A DNA stretch of 64,000 nucleotides from Orientallactaga sibirica (GCA_036365145.1 JAEOAD010002231.1:4071501-4135500); one strand, 5' to 3'. Counted from the stretch's first letter, positions 22,894 through 35,204 are shown. Numbers and translations are program-made. The notes: a model not told the origin generated them from the sequence alone.

Positions 22894-24664
22894 GAATGGA
22901 AAAAAAATCCTATCTTTTGAAATTTTCCCACAACATCAAGAAAAGTTGATATAACCTTAGTTTGATTCCACCTAAAACCTTAGGGCTTTTGTTTTAGAAT
23001 CTCAACTCACCTTTCAGATATAAACTGTATTGATCCCACAGAACCAGTAACACAATTTGCTATGTCATTTCCTTCAGTCAACATGATCCATGATAATATT
23101 TACTAAATACAAAGTAAATAATATCAAAGAGGATGATGTTAGGGATATGCGACTTTCTTTTTGCCTGCCTATGAGAAGAGTAAGGAAACTTGTGGTAGAA
23201 AGTCTTTTAATACACGTTGCTAATAGGCAGAGCAAAGAAGTAGTCTTTCTTCTGGAAGTTGACAACAGACTGAGACATAGAAATTCATAACAGTATGAAT
23301 TCCCCAAGAGAATATGTATTGTCCATTTGCTGTCTGAGAAAAGTAAACATTATACAGTCACTGTAAGTTTTTTGTAATAACTGAGATTTAAGTGTGTAGG
23401 TTTCATAAGAATTTTACCATTTATTCCCAAAAATGAACTTTTTGCAGTTTCTTTTGTTTTTTTAAGCATTATAGCAAAACACAGATTTGTTGAAATATAG
23501 CTCTTCCTTTAAGTTATTTTGAGGTCAGATGACATGTTCCATTTGATAAAACTCAACAAGCTGCCAAGCATGCTTCTTCCGTGCTTTATAACCCATAGAA
23601 ATCCCATCTGTTGTTAGAAAATTCTAAGTAAAATAAATTTTGTAAGTAAAAAAATTAATTAATTTAAAGTATGCATTGTATAAGTGACACATGAGTCATA
23701 GGAATTCTAAAAGGATATTTCTGCCGCCATCTTCTCCCCTTTTATGTGTGGGAAGAATAATTCTTTGTCAGAGCGTCTGTCTGGGAACAGACCTGGCCTC
23801 TTCTGTTGAGATGCTAGTATGTCTCCCTCGTCACAAACAGAAATGTCTCGAGACTCTGACAGATGTCTTCTGGAAGGCCAAACTGCCATTGAGAGCCATT
23901 TATCAGCAGATGATGATTGCAGGATAACTTTAAATTCAGGTGCTCTCGTTTTCTAAAGAGCTTATGGTTCTTTGCTCCCATGTGCCCTGTCTTTGTACAG
24001 CGTTGTCCTCAAGGGTTTTTTCTTTAGTTTCTGTGATTGCTCCTCCTCTGGGTGTGTTAGATCCTTGTCCACTTTATTCCCATTCACCGGCTTGTTCATG
24101 CACCTTTCCCTCTTTAGAATGGAGAACTACTTCCAGTAAGCATTTTTCATATGACCCCTTCTGAGAAGGTCATACCACAAATATCAGCCATATATAAATA
24201 TTTGTTATATCTTCATTTTGGACTTAGGAGTTAAGAATTTGAGAAAACAGTGCAGAACTAAGGATATGTCATGAAATTCCTTATGATTGGCACCTGCTGA
24301 GAAGTGCCATGTGGTGAGATGTGGAAAGGGAAGGGACAGCATTACAGTTTGTCAGACAATTGACATCTAAACTGTAAAAGGAAACCCCTTGTCTGTAATA
24401 TCATGTATTGTGAACCAGGACTGTTTTTATTTCTTTCCAAGATGTTACTATTGACTTACCCCTGGAGGCATGTAGAAAAAGGAGCTGAGCAATTAGTGGC
24501 TTCTGTGAGTTGTTGCCAAGATCAGTTCAGAGGGGCCATGTTTGGGCTTTGTATCTACCATTGCCCATTTCCAAACCAAGAGCAGCCTATCCTCTAGGGA
24601 ACATTCTGTGGGCTCCAGTAGAAATCTAATGTGGGAGTACAAGAAATTCATTTTTGTTTGTTAT

Positions 24665-25231
24665 ATTTTTTAAAAAATTGTATTCATTTATTTACTTGGG
24701 AAAGAGAGAGGGAGAACAAGACAGACTGATAAAGAATATGGGTGCATCAGAGCCTCATGATGCTATAAAGGAACTCCAGATTCATTTGCCACTTTGTGCA
24801 TCTGGCTTTACATGGTGTTGCAGTCAGGTTCGCATTGCTGGTATCAATCACCCAACCAAGAGCAGCTTGTGGGGGGTGGGAGAGGTTTATTTTGGCTTAC
24901 AGACTCGAAGGGGAAGCTTCATGATGGCATGGAAAATGATGGCATGAGCAGAGGTGGACATCATCCTATAGACAACAGCAGCAGGAGAGTGTGCCAAACA
25001 TTGGCAAGGGGACACTGGCTATAATACCTGTAAGCCTGCGCCCAACAATACACTGCCTCCAGGAGGCTTTAATTCCCAAATCTCTATCAGCTGGGGACCT
25101 AGCATTCAGAACACCTAAGTTGATAGGGGACACCTGAATCAAACCACTATACATGGGTACTGGGGAATTAAGCCCTGGCCATCAGGTGTTGCAAGCAAGT
25201 GCCTTTAACCACTGAGCTGTATCTCCAACCC
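24665..25231 (-). repeat. tRNA-like SINE, short form, split by another repeat
   Basis: Reverse SINE in two pieces (24665-24818 and 25150-25231, the latter ending GAGCTGTATCTCCAACCC) interrupted by the repeat at 24819-25149. The SINE's own TSD TTGTTTGTTAT is at 24654-24664 and 25232-25242, perfect. Confidence 0.88.
24819..25149 (+). repeat. Unnamed about 330-bp interspersed repeat, inserted in a SINE
   Basis: Begins TGTTGCAGTCAGGTTCGCAT and ends AATCAAACCACTATA. The host SINE text TTTACATGG|GTACTGG is interrupted, with CATGG repeated on both sides (5-bp TSD). This is the copy that best defines the element's ends. Terminal TG and a 5-bp TSD suggest an LTR. Confidence 0.78.
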
Positions 25232-25589
25232 TTGTTTGTTATTTTTTTAAACCCAAAATAAACAAACAGACTGAAGAAAGACAACAGAAAAATAGATTCT
25301 GAGATTCTGGTATTTAAGGATGCTAAAAATGATAGTTACAAGCCCTTTCATAGATGGAGAACACTGTGGAAAGTAACACAGAGTGTCACTTGGAAATGTG
25401 ATTCTTGTCTTTTCGTTTGTCTTTTGGGTGTTCTTAAAGGGAAAGCCTTTTTTTGTTGTTGTTGTTGTTGTCATCCGTCCTAACTTTTTTTTTGTTTACC
25501 TAGAATGATAAGGAGGAAAATAACTTATGATTTCCTTTAGAATCCCAAAGTTTAATATTGATGCTTCCATGAGGCACTGTTTATTATCT

Positions 25590-25760
25590 CATTTATGTCT
25601 CACTGCTACCTTGTGAAAGAGGCATATTTATTATCCACATTTTAAACTATATTCCAGAGGGATTGACTCATCTAGCTGTGGTTGTCAGAGTTAGGACTGA
25701 ATCCCAGGCATCTCCAGCCTGCATGCTATGCTGCCTCCAGTGCTCAAACTTGTGAGAACT
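25590..25760 (-). repeat. MIR-like ancient SINE remnant
   Basis: CTACCTTGTGAAAGAGGCAT, TTATTATCCACATTTTAAAC and CAGAGTTAGGACTGAATCCC follow the MIR core read on the - strand. Confidence 0.5.
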
Positions 25761-27214
25761 GATACACATCTTTATATCCATCCCATCCCTGTTCTTTAAA
25801 ATGTTCAGGTTCTGACCATGTTATTTCAGCAGTCATGTCTTGAGGTGATGGAGTCCTAGTTGTTGAGGTCCACTTTTATTAAGGTACATTTTGTATTCTG
25901 TGTTATGTTATTCTGTCCCTGCTTGAAGTAGGTAGCTCCCAAACAACACAGTAAATCTTTAAGACCAGAAATTCTTTTATTATTGTTATTATTAACAGTG
26001 CTTAATACAGTGCTGGGCACTTAATAGATGTTATCCATGAGTTATGAGTCTGCCTAATATACTGTGTATCTTCTAAGAATAAGAGTGCAGTTAGTTTATA
26101 ACCACACTCTTATGCTGTGTAAACTAGTCACCAGTTCAGAGTTTTAAGAATTTAGTATCATTTGTAATGCTTTGAATGGGTTCATTTGACTTCATAGCTT
26201 AAAATCAGCTTGTTTCAAAATACATAATTTCAGGGCACAAATTATTTTGCATACCTTATTTTCTGAATACAAAGCTGCATTTGAATCTTGAAGAAATTTG
26301 TTCTGAAACATGTGCTAAACTTGTGTTAAACTTATATTGAAATCATATGGCCAACTAAACCTTTCAAAAACAAAAAGAACATGGGTTCAGGCCCTAGCAA
26401 CTTGAGTATCACTGAAGTCACTTTCTTAAGCCAAGGAACACCTGCTTCAGCTTCTTGATAGATTGTAATTTCTCCTAAACCTTTTCTTTTTTAATCCTTT
26501 TTAAGAATTTTTTATTGACAACTTCTATACTTACAGAGAATAAACCATGATATGTCCCTCCTCTCCCCTCCCCTCCCCTACTTTCCCCTCCACAACTCCG
26601 ATCTTCATCATATCCCCTCCCTCTCTCTGTTAGTTTCTCTTTTATTTTGATGTCATCGTCTTTTTTTCCTATTATGAGGATCTTGTGAAGAAGGTATTGC
26701 TAGGCACTGTGAGGTCATGGATATCGAGGCCAATTTCTGTCTGGACAGTTGCATTATAAGGAGTCATACATTTTCTTTGGCTCTTACATACTTTCCGCCA
26801 CCTCTTCCACAATGGAACCTGTGCCTTGGAGGGTGTGAGAGAGGTGTTTCAGTGCTGGACACTCCTTCATCCCTTCTTCTCAGCACTGTGTTGCATTTTG
26901 GGTCATCCCAGTGGTCATTGCCATCTGAAAAGAGAAGCTTCTATAACTGAAAGTGAGAGTAGCATTAATATAGGAATATGAACACTAAGTATAGTGCTTT
27001 CAAGGCAGTTTGGTGAGAATAATGTATACATTTAGCCAGACAAGAGCAGGTTTTATACCCCTAAGGCTCATGACCTCCCCTGCCATAGGCTTTTGATTAG
27101 GTTTTCAGTACCAAGCATATATTCCCTCCCATAGAGTGGTCCTCCAGTCCAATTAGAGAGCAGTTGGTTTTCCCCAGAGCAGACATGCCACTATCTCACT
27201 CATAGTAGTGAGAA

Positions 27215-30200
27215 GAGATACTAGGATATATGAGTAGGAGTGCTATACCTGGATCATATGGTAAATCTATTTTTAGCTGTCTTAAGAACCTCCACACTGA
27301 TTTCTACAATGGCTGTACCAGATTACATTCCCACCAACAGTGTAGAAGGGTTCCCTTTTTTCTGTTTCCTCATCAACATTTATTGTCATTCTAACAGGAG
27401 TGAGATGGAATCTCAAAGTAGTTTTTATTTGCATTTCCCTGATGACTAAGGATGTAGAACACTTTTTTAGATGTAGTTTTAATTTGCATTTCCCTGATGG
27501 CTAAGGATGTAGAATACTTTTTTAGATCTGTGTAGGCCATCTGTATCTTTTCTGCTGAGAACTCTTTATTTTGTTCCATAGCCCATTTTTTTAATTGGGT
27601 TATTTGATTTCTTATTGTTTTGTTTTTTGAGTTCTTTGTATATTCTGGATATTAATCCTCTGTCAAATGTATAGCTGGCAAAGATTTTCTCCCATTTTGT
27701 AGATTGTCTCTTTGCTGTATTCACAGTGTCCTTTGCTATACAAAAGCTTTGTAATTTCATGAGATCCCAGTGGTTGATTAGTGGGTTTATATCCTGAGCA
27801 ATTGGGGTTATATTCAGAAAGTCATTGCCTATGCCAATATGTTGAAGGGTTTCCCCCTACCTTTTCCTTTAGCAGTTTCAGAGTCAGGTCAGATATTAAG
27901 GTCCCTGATCCATTTGCACTTGATTCTTGTACATGGAGAAAGACAAGAATCTGTTTTCATCCTTCTACATATAGATATCCAGGTTTCCCAGTACCATTTG
28001 CTGAAGAACCTGTCTTTTCTCCAATGAAGATTTTTGGCATTTTTGTCAAAAATTAGATGGCTATAGTTGCCTGGATTAACACCTGGTCTACCTGGTCTTT
28101 CTATTCTGTTTCATTGATCAACATGTCTTTCTTTGTACCAGTACCATGCTGTTTTTGTTACTGTGGCTTTGTAATATAGCTTAAAATCAGGTATGGTGAT
28201 ACCACCAGCCTTATTTTTGTTGCTAAAAATTGTTTTGGCTATTCAAGATTTTTTTGTGTTTCCAAATGAATTTTAGAATTTTTTTTTCTATTTCTGTGAA
28301 GAATGCCATTGGGATTTTAATGGGGATTGCATTAAATGTGTAGATTGCTTTTGATAACATTGACATTTTCACAATATTGATTTTTCCGTTCTAAGATCAT
28401 GGGATGTATTTCCATTTCCCAGTGTCTTCTCCATTTTCTCTCTTGAGTCTTTAAGTTCTTGTTGTAGAGATCCTTCACTTCCTTGGTTAAGGTTATTCCA
28501 AGGCATATTTTTTTTTTGAGACAATTGTGAATGGGAGAGAGTCCCTGATTTCATCCTCCACATGTTTGTTGTGAGTATATAGTAAAGCTACTGATTTCTG
28601 TGTATTTATTTTGCATCCTGCCACATTGTTAAAAGTGTTTATCAGATCTAACAGTTATCTGGTAGAGTCTTTAGGGTCCTTTGTGTCTAGAATCATATCA
28701 TCTGCAAATAATGATAATTTGTTCTCTTCAATTAGCACCCCTTTTATCAGTGTCTCTTGCCTTATTGCTGTAGCTAAGACTTCCAGTACTATATTAAATA
28801 ATATTGGGGACAGTGGACATCCTGTGTTGTTCCTGAATTTAGTGGAAAAGCTTCAAGCTTTTCCCCATTTAGTATTATGTTGGCTGTAGGTTTGTCATAA
28901 ATACCTTTTATTATGTTGAAACATGTTCCTTCTATTCCCAGTTTCTGTAGGACTTTTACTGTGAAGGGATGTTGGATTTTGTCAAATGCCTTTTCTGCAT
29001 CTATTGAGATGATTGTGTGATTTTTGTCCTTCAGTTTTATAGTGTATTACATTTATTAATTTGCGTATATTCAACCATCCCTGCATCTCTGGGATAAGCT
29101 TACTTGGTGGGGGTGAATGATCTTTCTGATATATTCTTGTATTTTATTTGCCAATATTTTGTTGAGAATTTTTGCATCTATGTTCATGAGGGAGATTGGT
29201 CTGTAATTTTCTTTTTTAGTTCTGTTTTTGTCTTGTTTGGGTATCAGGGTAATGCTGGCTGCATAGAAGCAGTTTGGTAGGGTTCCTTCCTTTTCTATTT
29301 TATGGAAAAGTTTGAAAAGCATTGGTGTTAGTTATTCCATGAAGGTCTGGTAAAATTCACTAATGAATCTATCTGGGCCTGTCCTTTTTTTGGTTGGGAT
29401 ACTTTTTATAACTGCTTGGATCTCTGTACTTGTTATAGGTCTATTTAAATAGTTTATCTCATTTTCATTTAATTTTGATAGGTCATATGAATCAAGGAAA
29501 TCCTGCATTTCTTTCAGATTTTCAAACTTAGAGGCATATATTCTTAAATTATGTCTTTATGATTTTTTAAATTTCTTTGGTGTCTGTTGCAATAGTGCCT
29601 TTTTCATCTCTAATTTTATTAATTTTTATCTCTTCTCTCTTTCTTTTGGTCATATTTGCTAAGGGTTTATCAATCTTGTTTATTCTTTCAAAGAAACAAC
29701 TCTTTGTTTCATTGATTCTTTGGGTTGTTATTTTTGTTTATATTTCATTAATTTCTGCCCTAATTGTTATTATTTCTTCCCATCTACTGATTTTTGTTTG
29801 CCTTGTTTTTCTTTTTTCCAAGGCCTTAAGGTGAAACATTAAATTATTTACTTGTAAACACCCTAATTTCTTAATATAGGTACTTAAAGTTCTAAAATTC
29901 CCTCTTAGGACTGCCTTCATTGTGTCCAAAAGGTTTTGGTATGTTGTATTCTCAACATCATTTGATTCTATGAATTTACTGATTTCCTTTTTGATTTATT
30001 CAATGATCCATACATCATTCAAAAGTGTACTTTTTAGTCTCCATGAATTTGTGTATGCTCTGTAGTTTTTCTTGTTGATGATTTGTTGTTTAATCCCAGT
30101 GTGGTCAGATAGAGTACAAGGGATTATTTCAATTCTCCTGTATTTGTTAAGATTTGCTTTGTGTCCTAATATATGATCTATTTTAGAGAATGTTCCATGT

Positions 30201-30790
30201 GCTGCTGAGAAAAATGCATACTCTGCAGCATTTGGATAGAATGTTCCTTAGATATCTGTTAGGTCCATTTGTGCCATGACATCGTTTTATGCAGATGTCT
30301 CTCTGTTTATTTTTTGCCGGGAAGACCTGTCAGTTGATGAGAATGGAGTATTGAAGTCACCCATTGCAATAGTGTTTGGTGTTATGTCTGACCTTAAGTC
30401 TAATACTGTTTGTTTGATGAAATTGGGAGCCCCTGTGTTAGGTGCATATATGTTTAGGATTGTAATGTCCTCCTGTTGGAGTGTTCCTTTAATCAGTGTA
30501 AAGTGACCTTCTTTATCTTTCCTCACTAATGTTGGTTTGAAGTCTATCCTGTCAGATATTAGGACAGCAACCCCTGCTTGTTTCCTAGGTCCATTTGCTT
30601 GAAATACCATTTTCCATCCTTTTTCACCCTAAGACAGCATCTTGTATTGAGAGTTGCGTTTCCTGGAGGTAACAAATGGCAGGATCCTGTCTTTTAAACC
30701 AGTCTGTAAGCCTATGTCTTTTGGTTGGGGCATTGAGAACATTGATATTAGGAGTTATTATTAAAAGGTATGTATTTATTCTCTCCATTC
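27215..30790 (-). pseudogene. L1 no. 2 ORF2 remnant, frameshifted, C-terminus deleted
   Basis: Endonuclease blocks are visible at 30287-30610 ([19 protein letters not shown]). The reverse transcriptase spans about 28600-29322, including KPDKNR-like motif text ([20 protein letters not shown]) and FADDMIL near 28690-28720. The frame breaks many times. The last part of ORF2 and the proximal 3' UTR seen in L1 no. 1 are absent: the sequence passes from 3' UTR (GACATGCCACTATCTCACTC, about 27183) straight to mid-C-terminal ORF2 text (TAGGAGTGCTATACCTGG, 27234). Confidence 0.86.
27418..27527 (-). repeat. 55-bp tandem duplication inside L1 no. 2 ORF2
   Basis: Units 27418-27472 and 27473-27527, each beginning GTAGTTTT and ending CTTTTTTAGAT, differ at only a few bases. 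L1 no. 1 has a single copy at about 15818-15872. Confidence 0.88.
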
Positions 30791-30869
30791 TTCTTGTTTT
30801 GTAGTTCTTCTTATTTTCCCTTTACTCACTTGTTTTAACTGTTTTTTCAGTATGGCTTATTTTTTTCCT

Positions 30870-32110
30870 ATTTCCTGCTGTGTGTGTTTTGCTTTCTCTT
30901 CCGTGTGAATGATTCCTTCAAGTATTTTCTGTAGAGCTGGCTTAGTTGTCATAAATTCCTTTTAGCCTATTTTTGTTGTGGAATGTCCTTATTTCTCTAT
31001 CAATTTGGATACATAGCTTTGCAGGGTAAAGTAATCTTGGTTGACAGTTGTTATCTTTCAGAACTTGGATAACATCATTCCAAGCCCCTCTGGCTTTTAA
31101 AGTTTGTGTTGAGTAATCTGCTGTGATTTTGATGGGCTTACTTTTGTAGGTGACTTGCTTTTTCTCTCTAACTGCTTTCAATATATTTTCTTTGGTTTGC
31201 ATTGTTTAGTAGTTTAATTATAATATGGTGAGGAGAGGTTCTTTCCAGGTTTTGTCTGTTTGGTGTTCTAATAGTTTCTTGTATCTGTACTGGCATTTCT
31301 TTTCCCAGTTTGGGGGAATTTGTCTTCTATGGTTTTGTTGAAAATGCCTACTAAGCCTCTGGATTGAAATTCTTCTCCTTCTACAATACCCTGAATTCTT
31401 ATGTTTGATTTTTTCATAGTGTCCCAGATGTCCTGAAGTTCCCATTCATACCTTGCTATTAGCTTGTCTTTCTCTTTGTTGGACTGTATTAGGTCTGCTA
31501 CCTGTCTTCTAGTTTAGATATTCTGTTCTCTGCTTCATCTATTCTACTGGTGAGACTTTTACAGACTTTTTTTATTTGACTGACTGTGTTCTTCAGAGCT
31601 AGAATTTCAACCTGGTTTTTCTTGAATATTTATATTTCCTTCCTCGTGTCTTTTTAAAAAATTTTTTTAAAATTTTTTTAAAAGATTTTATTTTTATTTA
31701 TTTACTTATTAGAGACAGAGAGAGGGAAAGAGAGAGAGGGAGAGTGAGATGGGCATGCCAGGACCTCTAGCCTCTGCAAACAAACTCCAGACACCCGTGC
31801 CCCCTTGTGCCTCTGGCTTACATGGGACCTGGAGAATCAAACCGGTGTCCTTAGGCTTTGCCTTAACTGCTAAGCCATCTCTCCAGCCCCTTCCTCATGT
31901 CTTATAATGATCTCCTTATTTCATTAAGCTGATTTCCTGTGTTTTCTTTCAGGAGTTTGTTTTCTTTTTTAATTCCTTTGTTTTCTTCTTTGATAACTTT
32001 GATTTCTTTGACTATAGGTAAAATCATTGTTTTTGAAATCTTTGTCAGGCATTTCATTTAAAACAGTCTCATTGGGGGTCATTTCTGACAGATTGATAAT
32101 TTTTGGTGGG
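30870..32110 (-). pseudogene. L1 no. 2 ORF1 remnant, frameshifted and SINE-interrupted
   Basis: The C-terminal RNA-binding domain is readable at 31202-30942 (ITADYSTQTLKARGAW, CQPRLLYPAKLCI). The coiled-coil half lies at about 31440-32110 in several frames and is split by a SINE at 31654-31888. Confidence 0.84.
31654..31888 (-). repeat. tRNA-like SINE, short form, inserted in L1 no. 2 ORF1
   Basis: A-rich tail on the left, CTCCAGACACCCGTGCCCCC middle, head complement GCTAAGCCATCTCTCCAGCC on the right. TSD CCTTCCTCGTGTCTT (31638-31652) / CCTTCCTCATGTCTT (31889-31903), one mismatch. Confidence 0.93.
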
Positions 32111-33407
32111 ATGTATTATTTCTTTTATTTTTGTGTTTATTATACTGTAGCAACTTGTGCATCCTGAGTTGATTTGATGGTTGGGTTTTCTGCTTATCTG
32201 CAGTGTTCTTAGATATAGTGATCCAACTTTATATACCCTCAGGATATGAATTTAAAGTGTCAAGTGTAGCTCTTATACCCCAGTCCAAGCCCAGAAGTAA
32301 TCCTAGGTGTTGAGTGTGCCTACTAAGCAAGTATTCTAGTGCACTGGGTGGAGCAATTTACTTGCAAATTCTACATTTCAACTGAGCAATATACACATTC
32401 AATGAAAACCAGCACAGAGTATAAAAGTGTGGGGATTAAAACAGTTTTATGAAGCCACAATCCCTAAGGGTGTGCGTTGCTCTCTATATCTTAATCCTGG
32501 CAGCTGGGAGATTGAGAGTTCTGTTCTGAATTGTGTTCCAGGCCAGCCTGAATCTGAATCAGACCCTGCCTCCAGTAATGACAGAAGCAAAACACAAAAG
32601 CCCTATAAATCTGAAAACATCAGAGGCAACAATAGTCAACCCCCAAATACAGCTTAATTGAGAATGTTAAATCCAACCAAGAATATGTAACCCTTAACCT
32701 GCCCTGACATGGAAAGAGAGATTAGCACTTCCATTGTAAGCCTATGTACCTGTTTTTTTGTTGCTGTTTTGTTTTTTGGTTTTTGGTTTTTTTTGGGGGG
32801 GGGGACAGTCGGCCTTGGTACCTTTTGGGGTGGCTTCAAATCTCATCAATGCTAAGTGTCCACCTTAATCCCTCCATGTGGTGCTGTAGACTTGGTGTTC
32901 TGATCAGTTGTGCTGATACCCTGCCACAGGGTGCTGAATGTGTTTTCTGGAGGTTCGTGGTTCTGATGGTTGGGGGATAAGAGAGTGCAGGAAACCTAGA
33001 GTTGTACTGGAATTCCTCACACAGTCCCATCTGTATCCCTGTCAGTAGCTCCTTAGCTGATCTCCACTGTCTCCCCTTCAGGTTTTTTGACTTTGCAAGG
33101 AGGCTGATGAGTTTGAAGAATTTCTTTGTTTGGTCTCTGCTCCTGCAGCCTGGCGCCACATGGGTGGTGCTGGGGGGAATGCAGATTGCGTGGCTCAGGG
33201 TCTACAAGCGCCTCAGTGGGATTCTGGCCATTTTCCTTCTTCCTGGTAGATCTCGGTCTCTCCTGCTTCTCCACTGTGGCTAAGAGGAATCTATACACCT
33301 TTACTTTTCAGAAGAAGAGTGTATTTTGCTTTTTGTTTTGTTTTGTTTAAATCCCTCGCTAGGCTGGTTTGGCATGGCTCCTATGCTGCCATCTTAACTG
33401 GAAGCTC
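32111..33407 (-). promoter_or_regulatory. L1 no. 2 5' UTR with YY1-like start site
   Basis: Collinear with the 5' UTR of L1 no. 1 (e.g. AATCCCTAAGGGTGTG, ACCTGCCCTGACATGG) but with a T/G-rich insert at about 32750-32806. The 5' terminus carries AAGATGGCAG (complement at 33388-33397). Less CpG-rich than L1 no. 1. Confidence 0.58.
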
Positions 33408-33834
33408 TCTCCTAAACCTTTTTAAAGCATTTTATGAAGGCTAGTTTGTGTGTGAACATTAATAATTATTTCATTGTCATTACCTTCTTAAGGTGTTATC
33501 TCAATGTTTTATTTTTCACCAGTGATAAATGTGATTTGCAAAAGAGGTGAAGTAATTAAAATGGGTTTTCAGGTCTCTCTGTCCCTAAGCAGAAAACAAA
33601 GTTCATATGTTATGTAGTAATATATATGGGTTTATATTTTATTTAGAGTGAATTTCTAGGCCTAATAGATACCATATATATCAATAATTTCAGCATCATA
33701 TAATTCCTACAGTCTACTTTCTTGGTGCCATATTTTTAAATATATGGATTATGTTTTTACTTATAACAAAAAAAAAGATTTCTTATTTTAAAAAATATTT
33801 ACTTAGTAAAATGTTGTTTAAGAATTTAAATAGT

Positions 33835-34066
33835 GGGCTGGAGAGATGGCTTAGTGGTTATGGCACCTGCCTTAGAAGCCTAAGAACACCCATTTAAATC
33901 TCCAGGTCCCACGTTTAGCTAGACGCAAAAAGTGACACAAGTGTGCAATGTCGCACTTGCCCACAAGGGGGAGCACACATCTGGAGTTAGTTCACAGCAG
34001 CTGAGAAGCCCTGGCGTGCCCATTCTCTCTGTCTGTCTGTCTCTCTCTCAAATTTAAAAAAAAAAA
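33835..34066 (+). repeat. tRNA-like SINE, long form
   Basis: GGGCTGGAGAGATGGCTTAG head; long-form middle with CTCF-like core CCACAAGGGGGAGC at 33961-33974; CT-rich block; A tail. TSD AAGAATTTAAATAGT (33820-33834) / AAGAATCTAAATAGT (34067-34081). Confidence 0.93.
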
Positions 34067-34704
34067 AAGAATCTAAATAGTGATTGCTATAGAGACTATA
34101 GGTAGTCATTAGGACATGAATTAAACTTAGATTGAAATTTTCAGATTCTTGCACAGTGGCTGACAGGGACAAGAGGACCTGCCAGCTGCTTCATGATTTT
34201 ATCTTCATGTCTCATACTCTGCCCCTTGCCTATCTTTGGTTCTTTTTCAGGTGTAAATTTTCTTTGTAATAGAACAGTACACTTTTAATATATCAATTTC
34301 TGATTTGTCTGGATAGAACAGAAAATATGAGTTCCTTTTTAGATTCAGAGCTGGCAATCAGAGGAAAAAGAATATCACTATGTGAGAATCCTGGAACTAC
34401 AGTCAGAGGTATTATTTAAACCACAGGCAGGTTATACCAGGAGTGAGCTTGTGTATCTTTTTATCTACTGAAAAAAAAAATATGTGTGTGTGTGTATGTG
34501 TGTGTAAATTTATATGCTGAATGTTCTTTAGGACATATTCCGGTTTTTCTTCTATGAATCCACCTTCATGATTTCTTTCCATTTCAGTTGTGTTTTGGTG
34601 ATTTTCTTCATTATGCTTAGTGTTCTTCATATGCTTAAATTCTTACGTAGCTCATGTATGGGAGATCTTAGCCTGTTGAATTTAACATGAATTGCTATAT
34701 TTTA

Positions 34705-35181
34705 TTTGTTTGTGTTTTTTGTTTGTTTGTTTGGGGGTGTTTTTTTTTTTTTTTTTTTTTGGTTGGTTGGTTCGTTTTTCTTTTTTTATTTTTTATTTAT
34801 TTTTTTTAAATTATTATTTTTTATTGACAACTTCTATACTTATATACAAAAAAAACCACCTGATATTTCCCTCCCCTCCCCCCATTCCACTTTAGAACTC
34901 CAATCTCCATCATATCCCCTCCCTCTCTCTATTAGTCTGTCTTTTAATTTGATGTCGTCTCTTTTTCTCCTATTTTGAGGGTCATGTGGAGGTATTGCTA
35001 GGCACTGCAATATCAAGGCCAATTTCTGTGGTTGGTTTGTTTTTTGAGGTAGGGTCTCAATCCAGCTCTGGCTGACTTGGAATTCACTATGTAGTCTCAG
35101 GCTGGCCTTGAACTCACGATGATCCTCCAACCTCTGCCTCCCAAGTGCTGGGATTAAAGGCATGCATCACCATGCACATCT
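34705..35181 (-). mobile_element. Chimeric B1-L1 3'-end retroposon
   Basis: On the - strand it begins with a complete B1 (head at 35180, tail about 35040). It then passes into the distal L1 3' UTR (35028 to about 34815, AATATCAAGGCCAATTTCTG complement side, 5'-truncated) and a very long degenerate A-rich tail (34705-34815). One TSD pair flanks the whole unit: TGAATTGCTATATTTTA at 34688-34704 and 35182-35198, 17 of 17 identical. No separate TSD surrounds the B1. The 3' UTR part matches 13600-13830 and 26505-26745. Confidence 0.82.
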
Positions 35182-35204
35182 TGAATTGCTATATTTTAAT
35201 CAGT

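Larger units (their letters stand above)
26486..33407 (-). mobile_element. L1 LINE no. 2, long copy (6.9 kb) with TSD, antisense to Ppa2
   Basis: 5' end about 33407 (GCTTCCAGTTAAGATGGCAG on the - strand), 3' A-rich tail at 26486-26510. Perfect 15-bp TSD TCTCCTAAACCTTTT at 26471-26485 and 33408-33422. It contains a SINE (31654-31888), a 55-bp tandem duplication (27418-27527), and lacks about 1.3 kb present in L1 no. 1 (junction near 27205-27225). ORFs are broken. Confidence 0.92.

Noticed and set aside
23691..23930. Block with open frames on both strands (78 and 60 residues) and several CpGs
   Set aside because: No recognisable domain, repeat or splice sites. It may be an old repeat or conserved DNA but nothing supports a gene.
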